This document shows positions 22,682-34,933 of a DNA stretch of 64,000 nucleotides, piece after piece. The stretch covers positions 1 through 64,000 of the forward strand of contig CAMPDV010002162.1 of the NCBI GenBank assembly GCA_946699065.1, given 5' to 3'. A program made the translations under genes and the position numbers. The stretch's first letter is position 1. Each line of letters opens with the position of its first letter. The notes under the pieces are model-generated. The model ran no database searches. It worked only from the letters and a program-made list of their open reading frames with translations, and was not told the DNA's origin. The stretch is from Loxodes magnus. Taxonomy: Eukaryota > Ciliophora > Karyorelictea > Loxodida > Loxodidae.

Positions 22682-23973
22682 GAAAAGTGAAGAAGTAAAG
22701 TAAGAAAAGAATATCTAATGATAAGTTTTCGTAGCAATCACTAAAATATATTTAAGAATATCCAAAATGTTAGTAATAATGTAATAATAACGAATCTGTA
22801 TTCGATTAGTCAAGATATGCTTGTAGATGAAAGTTAGCCTATAGAAAAGTGAAGAAGTAAAGTAAGAAAAGAAGATAGAGTTTCAGTTTTAAGGAGTATG
22901 CTTTGAGAAGTAATAAGTATTTATAAAAGTGAATAAGTAAAGTAAGAAAAGAATATCTAATGATAAGTTTGCGTAGCAAGCACTAAAATATAAGTTGGAA
23001 TATCCAAAATGTTAGTAATAATGTAATAATAACGAATCTGTATTCGGTTAGTCAAGATATGCTTGTAGATGAAAGTTAGCCTATAGAAAAGTGAAGAAGT
23101 AAAGTAAGAAAAGAAGATAGAATTTCAGATTTAAGGAGTATGCTTTGAGAATTAATAAGTATTTAGAAAAGTGAAGAAGTAAAGTAAGAAAAGAATATCT
23201 AATGATAAGTTTTCGTAGCAAGCACTAAAATATAAGTTAGAATATCCAAAATGTTAGTAATAATGTCACAATTACGAATCTGTATTCGGTTTGTCAAGAT
23301 ATGCTTGTAGATGAAAGTTAGCCTATAGAAAAGTGAAGAAGTAAAGTAAGAAAAGAATATCTAATGATAAGTTTTCGTAGCAATCACTAAAATATATTTA
23401 AGAATATCCAAAATGTTAGTAATAATGTAATAATAACGAATCTGTATTCGGTTAGTCAAGATATGCTTGTAGATGAAAGTTAGCCTATAGAAAAGTGAAG
23501 AAGTAAAGTAAGAAAAGAAGATAGAGTTTCAGTTTTAAGGAGTATGCTTTGAGAAGTAATAAGTATTTATAAAAGTGAATAAGTAATGTAAGAAAAGAAT
23601 ATCTAATGATAAGTTTGCGTAGCAAGCACTAAAATATAAGTTGGAATATCCAAAATGTTAGTAATAATGTCACTAAAACGAATCTGTATTCGATTAGTCA
23701 AGATATGCTTGTAAATGAAAGTTAGCCTATAGAAAAGTGAAGAAGTAAAGTAAGAAAAGAAGATAGAATTTCAGTTTTAAGGAGTATGCTTTGAGAAGTA
23801 ATAAGTATTTAGAAAAGTGAAGAAGTAAAGTAAGAAAAGAATATCTAATGATAAGTTTTCGTAGCAATCACTAAAATATATTTAAGAATATCCAAAATGT
23901 TAGTAATAATGTAATAATAACGAATCTGTATTCGATTAGTCAAGATATGCTTGTAGATGAAAGTTAGCCTATA
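22682..23973. repeat. Dimer block with an L-L junction and a private substitution
   Basis: L 22682, S 22844, L 22924, S class b 23086, L 23166-23327 abutting L 23328-23489, S 23490, L 23570-23731, S 23732, L 23812-23973. The L before the junction carries CGGTTTG. The L at 23570 has GTAAATGAAAG where all others inspected have GTAGATGAAAG (A at 23714). Confidence 0.92.
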
Positions 23974-24754
23974 GAAAAGTGAAGAAGTAAAGTAAGAAAA
24001 GAAGATAGAATTTCAGATTTAAGGAGTATGCTTTGAGAAGAAGAAGTAGTTAGAAAAGTGAAGAAGTAAAGTAAGAAAAGAAGATAGAGTTTCAGTTTTA
24101 AGGAGTATGCTTAGAGAAGTAATAATTATTCAGAAAAGTGAAGAAGTAAAGTAAGAAAAGAAGATAGAGTTTCAGTTTTAAGTAGTATGCTCTGAGAAGT
24201 ATTAAGTATTTCGAAAAGTGAAGAAGTAAAGTAAGAAAAGAAGATAGAGTTTCAGTTTTAATATACTTAGAGAAGTAATAAGTATTTAGAAAAGTGAAGA
24301 AGTAAAGTAAGAAAAGAAGATAGAGTTTCAGTTTTAATATACTTAGAGAAGTAATAAGTATTTCGAAAAGTGAAGAAGTAAAGTAAGAAAAGAAGATAGA
24401 GTTTCAGTTTCAAGGAGTATGCTTTGAGAAGAAGAAGTAGTTAGAAAAGTGAAGAAGTAAAGTAAGAAAAGAAGATAGAGTTTCAGTTTAAGGAGTATGC
24501 TTTGAGAAGTAATAATTATTCAGAAAAGTGAAGAAGTAAAGTAAGAAAAGAAGATAGAGTTTCAGTTTTAAGTAGTATGCTCTGAGAAGTATTAAGTATT
24601 TCGAAAAGTGAAGAAGTAAAGTAAGAAAAGAAGATAGAGTTTCAGTTTTAATATACTTAGAGAAGTAATAAGTATTTAGAAAAGTGAAGAAGTAAAGTAA
24701 GAAAAGAAGATAGAGTTTCAGTTTTAATATACTTAGAGAAGTAATAAGTATTTA
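23974..24754. repeat. 10-unit S run d-e-f-g-g'-i-j-f-g-g (781 bp)
   Basis: Third of four runs of this form; units start at 23974, 24053, 24133, 24213, 24289, 24365, 24444, 24523, 24603 and 24679. Confidence 0.92.
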
Positions 24755-25158
24755 GAAAAGTGAAGAAGTAAAGTAAGAAAAGAATATCTAATGATAAGTT
24801 TTCGTAGCAATCACTAAAATATATTTAAGAATATCCAAAATGTTAGTAATAATGTAATAATAACGAATCTGTATTCGATTAGTCAAGATATGCTTGTAGA
24901 TGAAAGTTAGCCTATAGAAAAGTGAAGAAGTAAAGTAAGAAAAGAAGATAGAGTTTCAGTTTTAAGGAGTATGCTTTGAGAAGTAATAAGTATTTATAAA
25001 AGTGAATAAGTAAAGTAAGAAAAGAATATCTAATGATAAGTTTGCGTAGCAAGCACTAAAATATAAGTTGGAATATCCAAAATGTTAGTAATAATGTAAT
25101 AATAACGAATCTGTATTCGGTTAGTCAAGATATGCTTGTAGATGAAAGTTAGCCTATA
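24755..25158. repeat. Dimer block L-S-L
   Basis: L 24755-24916, S class c 24917-24996, L 24997-25158, with the same hybrid core at 24997 as at 20705. Confidence 0.92.
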
Positions 25159-25549
25159 GAAAAGTGAAGAAGTAAAGTAAGAAAAGAAGATAGAGTTTCA
25201 GTTTTAAGTAGTATGCTCTGAGAAGTATTAAGTATTTCGAAAAGTGAAGAAGTAAAGTAAGAAAAGAAGATAGAGTTTCAGTTTTAATATACTTAGAGAA
25301 GTAATAAGTATTTAGAAAAGTGAAGAAGTAAAGTAAGAAAAGAAGATAGAGTTTCAGTTTTAATATACTTAGAGAAGTAATAAGTATTTAGAAAAGTGAA
25401 GAAGTAAAGTAAGAAAAGAAGATAGAGTTTCAGTTTAAGGAGTATGCTTTGTGTAGTAATAAGTATTACGAAAAGTGAAGAAGTAAAGTAAGAAAAGAAG
25501 ATAGAATTTCAGATTTAAGGAGTATGCTTTGAGAATTAATAAGTATTTA
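25159..25549. repeat. 5-unit S run f-g-g-h-b (391 bp)
   Basis: Units start at 25159, 25239, 25315, 25391 and 25470. It is the right-hand end of the full cassette, beginning at its second f. With the 10-unit run at 23974 and L-S-L between them, it looks like a cassette opened by an inserted 404-bp L-S-L with f-g-g repeated on both sides. Confidence 0.91.
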
Positions 25550-26195
25550 GAAAAGTGAAGAAGTAAAGTAAGAAAAGAATATCTAATGATAAGTTTGCGT
25601 AGCAAGCACTAAAATATAAGTTGGAATATCCAAAATGTTAGTAATAATGTCACTAAAACGAATCTGTATTCGATTAGTCAAGATATGCTTGTAGATGAAA
25701 GTTAGCCTATAGAAAAGTGAAGAAGTAAAGTAAGAAAAGAAGATAGAATTTCAGTTTTAAGGAGTATGCTTTGAGAAGTAATAAGTATTTAGAAAAGTGA
25801 AGAAGTAAAGTAAGAAAAGAATATCTAATGATAAGTTTTCGTAGCAATCACTAAAATATATTTAAGAATATCCAAAATGTTAGTAATAATGTAATAATAA
25901 CGAATCTGTATTCGATTAGTCAAGATATGCTTGTAGATGAAAGTTAGCCTATAGAAAAGTGAAGAAGTAAAGTAAGAAAAGAAGATAGAGTTTCAGTTTT
26001 AAGGAGTATGCTTTGAGAAGTAATAAGTATTTATAAAAGTGAATAAGTAATGTAAGAAAAGAATATCTAATGATAAGTTTGCGTAGCAATCACTAAAATA
26101 TATTTAAGAATATCCAAAATGTTAGTAATAATGTAATAATAACGAATCTGTATTCGGTTAGTCAAGATATGCTTGTAGATGAAAGTTAGCCTATA
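25550..26195. repeat. Dimer block L-S-L-S-L
   Basis: L 25550-25711, S class a 25712-25791, L 25792-25953, S class c 25954-26033, L 26034-26195. Confidence 0.92.
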
Positions 26196-26976
26196 GAAAA
26201 GTGAAGAAGTAAAGTAAGAAAAGAAGATAGAATTTCAGATTTAAGGAGTATGCTTTGAGAAGAAGAAGTAGTTAGAAAAGTGAAGAAGTAAAGTAAGAAA
26301 AGAAGATAGAGTTTCAGTTTTAAGGAGTATGCTTAGAGAAGTAATAATTATTCAGAAAAGTGAAGAAGTAAAGTAAGAAAAGAAGATAGAGTTTCAGTTT
26401 TAAGTAGTATGCTCTGAGAAGTATTAAGTATTTCGAAAAGTGAAGAAGTAAAGTAAGAAAAGAAGATAGAGTTTCAGTTTTAATATACTTAGAGAAGTAA
26501 TAAGTATTTAGAAAAGTGAAGAAGTAAAGTAAGAAAAGAAGATAGAGTTTCAGTTTTAATATACTTAGAGAAGTAATAAGTATTTCGAAAAGTGAAGAAG
26601 TAAAGTAAGAAAAGAAGATAGAGTTTCAGTTTCAAGGAGTATGCTTTGAGAAGAAGAAGTAGTTAGAAAAGTGAAGAAGTAAAGTAAGAAAAGAAGATAG
26701 AGTTTCAGTTTAAGGAGTATGCTTTGAGAAGTAATAATTATTCAGAAAAGTGAAGAAGTAAAGTAAGAAAAGAAGATAGAGTTTCAGTTTTAAGTAGTAT
26801 GCTCTGAGAAGTATTAAGTATTTCGAAAAGTGAAGAAGTAAAGTAAGAAAAGAAGATAGAGTTTCAGTTTTAATATACTTAGAGAAGTAATAAGTATTTA
26901 GAAAAGTGAAGAAGTAAAGTAAGAAAAGAAGATAGAGTTTCAGTTTTAATATACTTAGAGAAGTAATAAGTATTTA
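26196..26976. repeat. 10-unit S run d-e-f-g-g'-i-j-f-g-g (781 bp)
   Basis: Fourth run of this form, 2222 bp right of the one at 23974; units start at 26196, 26275, 26355, 26435, 26511, 26587, 26666, 26745, 26825 and 26901. Confidence 0.92.
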
Positions 26977-28510
26977 GAAAAGTGAAGAAGTAAAGTAAGA
27001 AAAGAATATCTAATGATAAGTTTTCGTAGCAATCACTAAAATATATTTAAGAATATCCAAAATGTTAGTAATAATGTAATAATAACGAATCTGTATTCGA
27101 TTAGTCAAGATATGCTTGTAGATGAAAGTTAGCCTATAGAAAAGTGAAGAAGTAAAGTAAGAAAAGAAGATAGAGTTTCAGTTTTAAGGAGTATGCTTTG
27201 AGAAGTAATAAGTATTTATAAAAGTGAATAAGTAAAGTAAGAAAAGAATATCTAATGATAAGTTTGCGTAGCAAGCACTAAAATATAAGTTGGAATATCC
27301 AAAATGTTAGTAATAATGTAATAATAACGAATCTGTATTCGGTTAGTCAAGATATGCTTGTAGATGAAAGTTAGCCTATAGAAAAGTGAAGAAGTAAAGT
27401 AAGAAAAGAAGATAGAATTTCAGATTTAAGGAGTATGCTTTGAGAATTAATAAGTATTTAGAAAAGTGAAGAAGTAAAGTAAGAAAAGAATATCTAATGA
27501 TAAGTTTTCGTAGCAAGCACTAAAATATAAGTTAGAATATCCAAAATGTTAGTAATAATGTCACAATTACGAATCTGTATTCGGTTTGTCAAGATATGCT
27601 TGTAGATGAAAGTTAGCCTATAGAAAAGTGAAGAAGTAAAGTAAGAAAAGAATATCTAATGATAAGTTTTCGTAGCAATCACTAAAATATATTTAAGAAT
27701 ATCCAAAATGTTAGTAATAATGTAATAATAACGAATCTGTATTCGGTTAGTCAAGATATGCTTGTAGATGAAAGTTAGCCTATAGAAAAGTGAAGAAGTA
27801 AAGTAAGAAAAGAAGATAGAGTTTCAGTTTTAAGGAGTATGCTTTGAGAAGTAATAAGTATTTATAAAAGTGAATAAGTAATGTAAGAAAAGAATATCTA
27901 ATGATAAGTTTGCGTAGCAAGCACTAAAATATAAGTTGGAATATCCAAAATGTTAGTAATAATGTCACTAAAACGAATCTGTATTCGATTAGTCAAGATA
28001 TGCTTGTAGATGAAAGTTAGCCTATAGAAAAGTGAAGAAGTAAAGTAAGAAAAGAAGATAGAATTTCAGTTTTAAGGAGTATGCTTTGAGAAGTAATAAG
28101 TATTTAGAAAAGTGAAGAAGTAAAGTAAGAAAAGAATATCTAATGATAAGTTTTCGTAGCAATCACTAAAATATATTTAAGAATATCCAAAATGTTAGTA
28201 ATAATGTAATAATAACGAATCTGTATTCGATTAGTCAAGATATGCTTGTAGATGAAAGTTAGCCTATAGAAAAGTGAAGAAGTAAAGTAAGAAAAGAAGA
28301 TAGAGTTTCAGTTTTAAGGAGTATGCTTTGAGAAGTAATAAGTATTTATAAAAGTGAATAAGTAATGTAAGAAAAGAATATCTAATGATAAGTTTGCGTA
28401 GCAATCACTAAAATATATTTAAGAATATCCAAAATGTTAGTAATAATGTAATAATAACGAATCTGTATTCGGTTAGTCAAGATATGCTTGTAGATGAAAG
28501 TTAGCCTATA
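26977..28510. repeat. Dimer block with an L-L junction
   Basis: L 26977, S 27139, L 27219, S class b 27381, L 27461-27622 abutting L 27623-27784, S 27785, L 27865, S 28027, L 28107, S 28269, L 28349-28510. The left part repeats the order of 22682-23731, including the CGGTTTG L before the junction. Confidence 0.92.
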
Positions 28511-28669
28511 GAAAAGTGAAGAAGTAAAGTAAGAAAAGAAGATAGAATTTCAGATTTAAGGAGTATGCTTTGAGAAGAAGAAGTAGTTAGAAAAGTGAAG
28601 AAGTAAAGTAAGAAAAGAAGATAGAATTTCAGTTTTAAGGAGTATGCTTTGAGAAGTAATAAGTATTTA
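28511..28669. repeat. Truncated S run d-a (159 bp)
   Basis: One class d unit (28511-28589) followed at once by a class a unit (28590-28669) and then L. It looks like a cassette start fused to a dimer S unit, as expected from unequal exchange between a cassette and a dimer. Confidence 0.9.
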
Positions 28670-29073
28670 GAAAAGTGAAGAAGTAAAGTAAGAAAAGAAT
28701 ATCTAATGATAAGTTTTCGTAGCAATCACTAAAATATATTTAAGAATATCCAAAATGTTAGTAATAATGTAATAATAACGAATCTGTATTCGATTAGTCA
28801 AGATATGCTTGTAGATGAAAGTTAGCCTATAGAAAAGTGAAGAAGTAAAGTAAGAAAAGAAGATAGAGTTTCAGTTTTAAGGAGTATGCTTTGAGAAGTA
28901 ATAAGTATTTATAAAAGTGAATAAGTAATGTAAGAAAAGAATATCTAATGATAAGTTTGCGTAGCAATCACTAAAATATATTTAAGAATATCCAAAATGT
29001 TAGTAATAATGTAATAATAACGAATCTGTATTCGGTTAGTCAAGATATGCTTGTAGATGAAAGTTAGCCTATA
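28670..29073. repeat. Dimer block L-S-L
   Basis: L 28670-28831, S class c 28832-28911, L 28912-29073. Confidence 0.92.
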
Positions 29074-30013
29074 GAAAAGTGAAGAAGTAAAGTAAGAAAA
29101 GAAGATAGAATTTCAGATTTAAGGAGTATGCTTTGAGAAGAAGAAGTAGTTAGAAAAGTGAAGAAGTAAAGTAAGAAAAGAAGATAGAGTTTCAGTTTTA
29201 AGGAGTATGCTTAGAGAAGTAATAATTATTCAGAAAAGTGAAGAAGTAAAGTAAGAAAAGAAGATAGAGTTTCAGTTTTAAGTAGTATGCTCTGAGAAGT
29301 ATTAAGTATTTCGAAAAGTGAAGAAGTAAAGTAAGAAAAGAAGATAGAGTTTCAGTTTTAATATACTTAGAGAAGTAATAAGTATTTAGAAAAGTGAAGA
29401 AGTAAAGTAAGAAAAGAAGATAGAGTTTCAGTTTTAATATACTTAGAGAAGTAATAAGTATTTCGAAAAGTGAAGAAGTAAAGTAAGAAAAGAAGATAGA
29501 GTTTCAGTTTCAAGGAGTATGCTTTGAGAAGAAGAAGTAGTTAGAAAAGTGAAGAAGTAAAGTAAGAAAAGAAGATAGAGTTTCAGTTTAAGGAGTATGC
29601 TTTGAGAAGTAATAATTATTCAGAAAAGTGAAGAAGTAAAGTAAGAAAAGAAGATAGAGTTTCAGTTTTAAGTAGTATGCTCTGAGAAGTATTAAGTATT
29701 TCGAAAAGTGAAGAAGTAAAGTAAGAAAAGAAGATAGAGTTTCAGTTTTAATATACTTAGAGAAGTAATAAGTATTTAGAAAAGTGAAGAAGTAAAGTAA
29801 GAAAAGAAGATAGAGTTTCAGTTTTAATATACTTAGAGAAGTAATAAGTATTTAGAAAAGTGAAGAAGTAAAGTAAGAAAAGAAGATAGAGTTTCAGTTT
29901 AAGGAGTATGCTTTGTGTAGTAATAAGTATTACGAAAAGTGAAGAAGTAAAGTAAGAAAAGAAGATAGAATTTCAGATTTAAGGAGTATGCTTTGAGAAT
30001 TAATAAGTATTTA
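29074..30013. repeat. Complete 12-unit S cassette (940 bp)
   Basis: Leftmost full cassette: d 29074, e 29153, f 29233, g 29313, g' 29389, i 29465, j 29544, f 29623, g 29703, g 29779, h 29855, b 29934-30013. Units 1-5 (391 bp) and 6-10 (390 bp) are parallel: i resembles d (AGAAGAAGAAGTAGTTA) and j resembles e (AATTATTCA), followed by f-g-g in both. The cassette is therefore an internal tandem duplication plus h-b. Confidence 0.94.
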
Positions 30014-30659
30014 GAAAAGTGAAGAAGTAAAGTAAGAAAAGAATATCTAATGATAAGTTTGCGTAGCAAGCACTAAAATATAAGTTGGAATATCCAAAAT
30101 GTTAGTAATAATGTCACTAAAACGAATCTGTATTCGATTAGTCAAGATATGCTTGTAGATGAAAGTTAGCCTATAGAAAAGTGAAGAAGTAAAGTAAGAA
30201 AAGAAGATAGAATTTCAGTTTTAAGGAGTATGCTTTGAGAAGTAATAAGTATTTAGAAAAGTGAAGAAGTAAAGTAAGAAAAGAATATCTAATGATAAGT
30301 TTTCGTAGCAATCACTAAAATATATTTAAGAATATCCAAAATGTTAGTAATAATGTAATAATAACGAATCTGTATTCGATTAGTCAAGATATGCTTGTAG
30401 ATGAAAGTTAGCCTATAGAAAAGTGAAGAAGTAAAGTAAGAAAAGAAGATAGAGTTTCAGTTTTAAGGAGTATGCTTTGAGAAGTAATAAGTATTTATAA
30501 AAGTGAATAAGTAATGTAAGAAAAGAATATCTAATGATAAGTTTGCGTAGCAATCACTAAAATATATTTAAGAATATCCAAAATGTTAGTAATAATGTAA
30601 TAATAACGAATCTGTATTCGGTTAGTCAAGATATGCTTGTAGATGAAAGTTAGCCTATA
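30014..30659. repeat. Dimer block L-S-L-S-L
   Basis: L 30014-30175, S class a 30176-30255, L 30256-30417, S class c 30418-30497, L 30498-30659. With the preceding cassette it makes a 1586-bp period. Confidence 0.92.
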
Positions 30660-31599
30660 GAAAAGTGAAGAAGTAAAGTAAGAAAAGAAGATAGAATTTC
30701 AGATTTAAGGAGTATGCTTTGAGAAGAAGAAGTAGTTAGAAAAGTGAAGAAGTAAAGTAAGAAAAGAAGATAGAGTTTCAGTTTTAAGGAGTATGCTTAG
30801 AGAAGTAATAATTATTCAGAAAAGTGAAGAAGTAAAGTAAGAAAAGAAGATAGAGTTTCAGTTTTAAGTAGTATGCTCTGAGAAGTATTAAGTATTTCGA
30901 AAAGTGAAGAAGTAAAGTAAGAAAAGAAGATAGAGTTTCAGTTTTAATATACTTAGAGAAGTAATAAGTATTTAGAAAAGTGAAGAAGTAAAGTAAGAAA
31001 AGAAGATAGAGTTTCAGTTTTAATATACTTAGAGAAGTAATAAGTATTTCGAAAAGTGAAGAAGTAAAGTAAGAAAAGAAGATAGAGTTTCAGTTTCAAG
31101 GAGTATGCTTTGAGAAGAAGAAGTAGTTAGAAAAGTGAAGAAGTAAAGTAAGAAAAGAAGATAGAGTTTCAGTTTAAGGAGTATGCTTTGAGAAGTAATA
31201 ATTATTCAGAAAAGTGAAGAAGTAAAGTAAGAAAAGAAGATAGAGTTTCAGTTTTAAGTAGTATGCTCTGAGAAGTATTAAGTATTTCGAAAAGTGAAGA
31301 AGTAAAGTAAGAAAAGAAGATAGAGTTTCAGTTTTAATATACTTAGAGAAGTAATAAGTATTTAGAAAAGTGAAGAAGTAAAGTAAGAAAAGAAGATAGA
31401 GTTTCAGTTTTAATATACTTAGAGAAGTAATAAGTATTTAGAAAAGTGAAGAAGTAAAGTAAGAAAAGAAGATAGAGTTTCAGTTTAAGGAGTATGCTTT
31501 GTGTAGTAATAAGTATTACGAAAAGTGAAGAAGTAAAGTAAGAAAAGAAGATAGAATTTCAGATTTAAGGAGTATGCTTTGAGAATTAATAAGTATTTA
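30660..31599. repeat. Complete 12-unit S cassette (940 bp)
   Basis: Same twelve-unit order and length as 29074-30013, starting 1586 bp later. Confidence 0.93.
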
Positions 31600-32003
31600 G
31601 AAAAGTGAAGAAGTAAAGTAAGAAAAGAATATCTAATGATAAGTTTGCGTAGCAAGCACTAAAATATAAGTTGGAATATCCAAAATGTTAGTAATAATGT
31701 CACTAAAACGAATCTGTATTCGATTAGTCAAGATATGCTTGTAGATGAAAGTTAGCCTATAGAAAAGTGAAGAAGTAAAGTAAGAAAAGAAGATAGAGTT
31801 TCAGTTTTAAGGAGTATGCTTTGAGAAGTAATAAGTATTTATAAAAGTGAATAAGTAATGTAAGAAAAGAATATCTAATGATAAGTTTGCGTAGCAATCA
31901 CTAAAATATATTTAAGAATATCCAAAATGTTAGTAATAATGTAATAATAACGAATCTGTATTCGGTTAGTCAAGATATGCTTGTAGATGAAAGTTAGCCT
32001 ATA
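31600..32003. repeat. Dimer block L-S-L (short spacer)
   Basis: L 31600-31761, S class c 31762-31841, L 31842-32003. One dimer shorter than the usual spacer, giving a 1344-bp period. Confidence 0.92.
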
Positions 32004-32943
32004 GAAAAGTGAAGAAGTAAAGTAAGAAAAGAAGATAGAATTTCAGATTTAAGGAGTATGCTTTGAGAAGAAGAAGTAGTTAGAAAAGTGAAGAAGTAAA
32101 GTAAGAAAAGAAGATAGAGTTTCAGTTTTAAGGAGTATGCTTAGAGAAGTAATAATTATTCAGAAAAGTGAAGAAGTAAAGTAAGAAAAGAAGATAGAGT
32201 TTCAGTTTTAAGTAGTATGCTCTGAGAAGTATTAAGTATTTCGAAAAGTGAAGAAGTAAAGTAAGAAAAGAAGATAGAGTTTCAGTTTTAATATACTTAG
32301 AGAAGTAATAAGTATTTAGAAAAGTGAAGAAGTAAAGTAAGAAAAGAAGATAGAGTTTCAGTTTTAATATACTTAGAGAAGTAATAAGTATTTCGAAAAG
32401 TGAAGAAGTAAAGTAAGAAAAGAAGATAGAGTTTCAGTTTCAAGGAGTATGCTTTGAGAAGAAGAAGTAGTTAGAAAAGTGAAGAAGTAAAGTAAGAAAA
32501 GAAGATAGAGTTTCAGTTTAAGGAGTATGCTTTGAGAAGTAATAATTATTCAGAAAAGTGAAGAAGTAAAGTAAGAAAAGAAGATAGAGTTTCAGTTTTA
32601 AGTAGTATGCTCTGAGAAGTATTAAGTATTTCGAAAAGTGAAGAAGTAAAGTAAGAAAAGAAGATAGAGTTTCAGTTTTAATATACTTAGAGAAGTAATA
32701 AGTATTTAGAAAAGTGAAGAAGTAAAGTAAGAAAAGAAGATAGAGTTTCAGTTTTAATATACTTAGAGAAGTAATAAGTATTTAGAAAAGTGAAGAAGTA
32801 AAGTAAGAAAAGAAGATAGAGTTTCAGTTTAAGGAGTATGCTTTGTGTAGTAATAAGTATTACGAAAAGTGAAGAAGTAAAGTAAGAAAAGAAGATAGAA
32901 TTTCAGATTTAAGGAGTATGCTTTGAGAATTAATAAGTATTTA
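32004..32943. repeat. Complete 12-unit S cassette (940 bp)
   Basis: Same order as 29074-30013, 1344 bp after the previous cassette start. Confidence 0.93.
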
Positions 32944-33347
32944 GAAAAGTGAAGAAGTAAAGTAAGAAAAGAATATCTAATGATAAGTTTGCGTAGCAAG
33001 CACTAAAATATAAGTTGGAATATCCAAAATGTTAGTAATAATGTAATAATAACGAATCTGTATTCGATTAGTCAAGATATGCTTGTAGATGAAAGTTAGC
33101 CTATAGAAAAGTGAAGAAGTAAAGTAAGAAAAGAAGATAGAGTTTCAGTTTTAAGGAGTATGCTTTGAGAAGTAATAAGTATTTATAAAAGTGAATAAGT
33201 AATGTAAGAAAAGAATATCTAATGATAAGTTTGCGTAGCAATCACTAAAATATATTTAAGAATATCCAAAATGTTAGTAATAATGTAATAATAACGAATC
33301 TGTATTCGGTTAGTCAAGATATGCTTGTAGATGAAAGTTAGCCTATA
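32944..33347. repeat. Dimer block L-S-L with a mosaic L
   Basis: L 32944-33105 has the GCG, CAAGC, AAGTTGG left part joined to TAATAATAACG and CGATTAG on its right, a mosaic of two common haplotypes; then S class c 33106-33185 and L 33186-33347. Confidence 0.91.
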
Positions 33348-34287
33348 GAAAAGTGAAGAAGTAAAGTAAGAAAAGAAGATAGAATTTCAGATTTAAGGAG
33401 TATGCTTTGAGAAGAAGAAGTAGTTAGAAAAGTGAAGAAGTAAAGTAAGAAAAGAAGATAGAGTTTCAGTTTTAAGGAGTATGCTTAGAGAAGTAATAAT
33501 TATTCAGAAAAGTGAAGAAGTAAAGTAAGAAAAGAAGATAGAGTTTCAGTTTTAAGTAGTATGCTCTGAGAAGTATTAAGTATTTCGAAAAGTGAAGAAG
33601 TAAAGTAAGAAAAGAAGATAGAGTTTCAGTTTTAATATACTTAGAGAAGTAATAAGTATTTAGAAAAGTGAAGAAGTAAAGTAAGAAAAGAAGATAGAGT
33701 TTCAGTTTTAATATACTTAGAGAAGTAATAAGTATTTCGAAAAGTGAAGAAGTAAAGTAAGAAAAGAAGATAGAGTTTCAGTTTCAAGGAGTATGCTTTG
33801 AGAAGAAGAAGTAGTTAGAAAAGTGAAGAAGTAAAGTAAGAAAAGAAGATAGAGTTTCAGTTTAAGGAGTATGCTTTGAGAAGTAATAATTATTCAGAAA
33901 AGTGAAGAAGTAAAGTAAGAAAAGAAGATAGAGTTTCAGTTTTAAGTAGTATGCTCTGAGAAGTATTAAGTATTTCGAAAAGTGAAGAAGTAAAGTAAGA
34001 AAAGAAGATAGAGTTTCAGTTTTAATATACTTAGAGAAGTAATAAGTATTTAGAAAAGTGAAGAAGTAAAGTAAGAAAAGAAGATAGAGTTTCAGTTTTA
34101 ATATACTTAGAGAAGTAATAAGTATTTAGAAAAGTGAAGAAGTAAAGTAAGAAAAGAAGATAGAGTTTCAGTTTAAGGAGTATGCTTTGTGTAGTAATAA
34201 GTATTACGAAAAGTGAAGAAGTAAAGTAAGAAAAGAAGATAGAATTTCAGATTTAAGGAGTATGCTTTGAGAATTAATAAGTATTTA
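33348..34287. repeat. Complete 12-unit S cassette (940 bp)
   Basis: Same order as 29074-30013, 1344 bp after the previous cassette start. Confidence 0.93.
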
Positions 34288-34933
34288 GAAAAGTGAAGAA
34301 GTAAAGTAAGAAAAGAATATCTAATGATAAGTTTGCGTAGCAAGCACTAAAATATAAGTTGGAATATCCAAAATGTTAGTAATAATGTCACTAAAACGAA
34401 TCTGTATTCGATTAGTCAAGATATGCTTGTAGATGAAAGTTAGCCTATAGAAAAGTGAAGAAGTAAAGTAAGAAAAGAAGATAGAATTTCAGTTTTAAGG
34501 AGTATGCTTTGAGAAGTAATAAGTATTTAGAAAAGTGAAGAAGTAAAGTAAGAAAAGAATATCTAATGATAAGTTTTCGTAGCAATCACTAAAATATATT
34601 TAAGAATATCCAAAATGTTAGTAATAATGTAATAATAACGAATCTGTATTCGATTAGTCAAGATATGCTTGTAGATGAAAGTTAGCCTATAGAAAAGTGA
34701 AGAAGTAAAGTAAGAAAAGAAGATAGAGTTTCAGTTTTAAGGAGTATGCTTTGAGAAGTAATAAGTATTTATAAAAGTGAATAAGTAATGTAAGAAAAGA
34801 ATATCTAATGATAAGTTTGCGTAGCAATCACTAAAATATATTTAAGAATATCCAAAATGTTAGTAATAATGTAATAATAACGAATCTGTATTCGGTTAGT
34901 CAAGATATGCTTGTAGATGAAAGTTAGCCTATA
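34288..34933. repeat. Dimer block L-S-L-S-L
   Basis: L 34288-34449, S class a 34450-34529, L 34530-34691, S class c 34692-34771, L 34772-34933. Confidence 0.92.

Noticed and set aside
28501-28725. Minus-strand open frame of 74 codons
   Set aside because: Reverse complement of d-a-L units, again starting with TTG. It has no feature beyond the satellite repeat.
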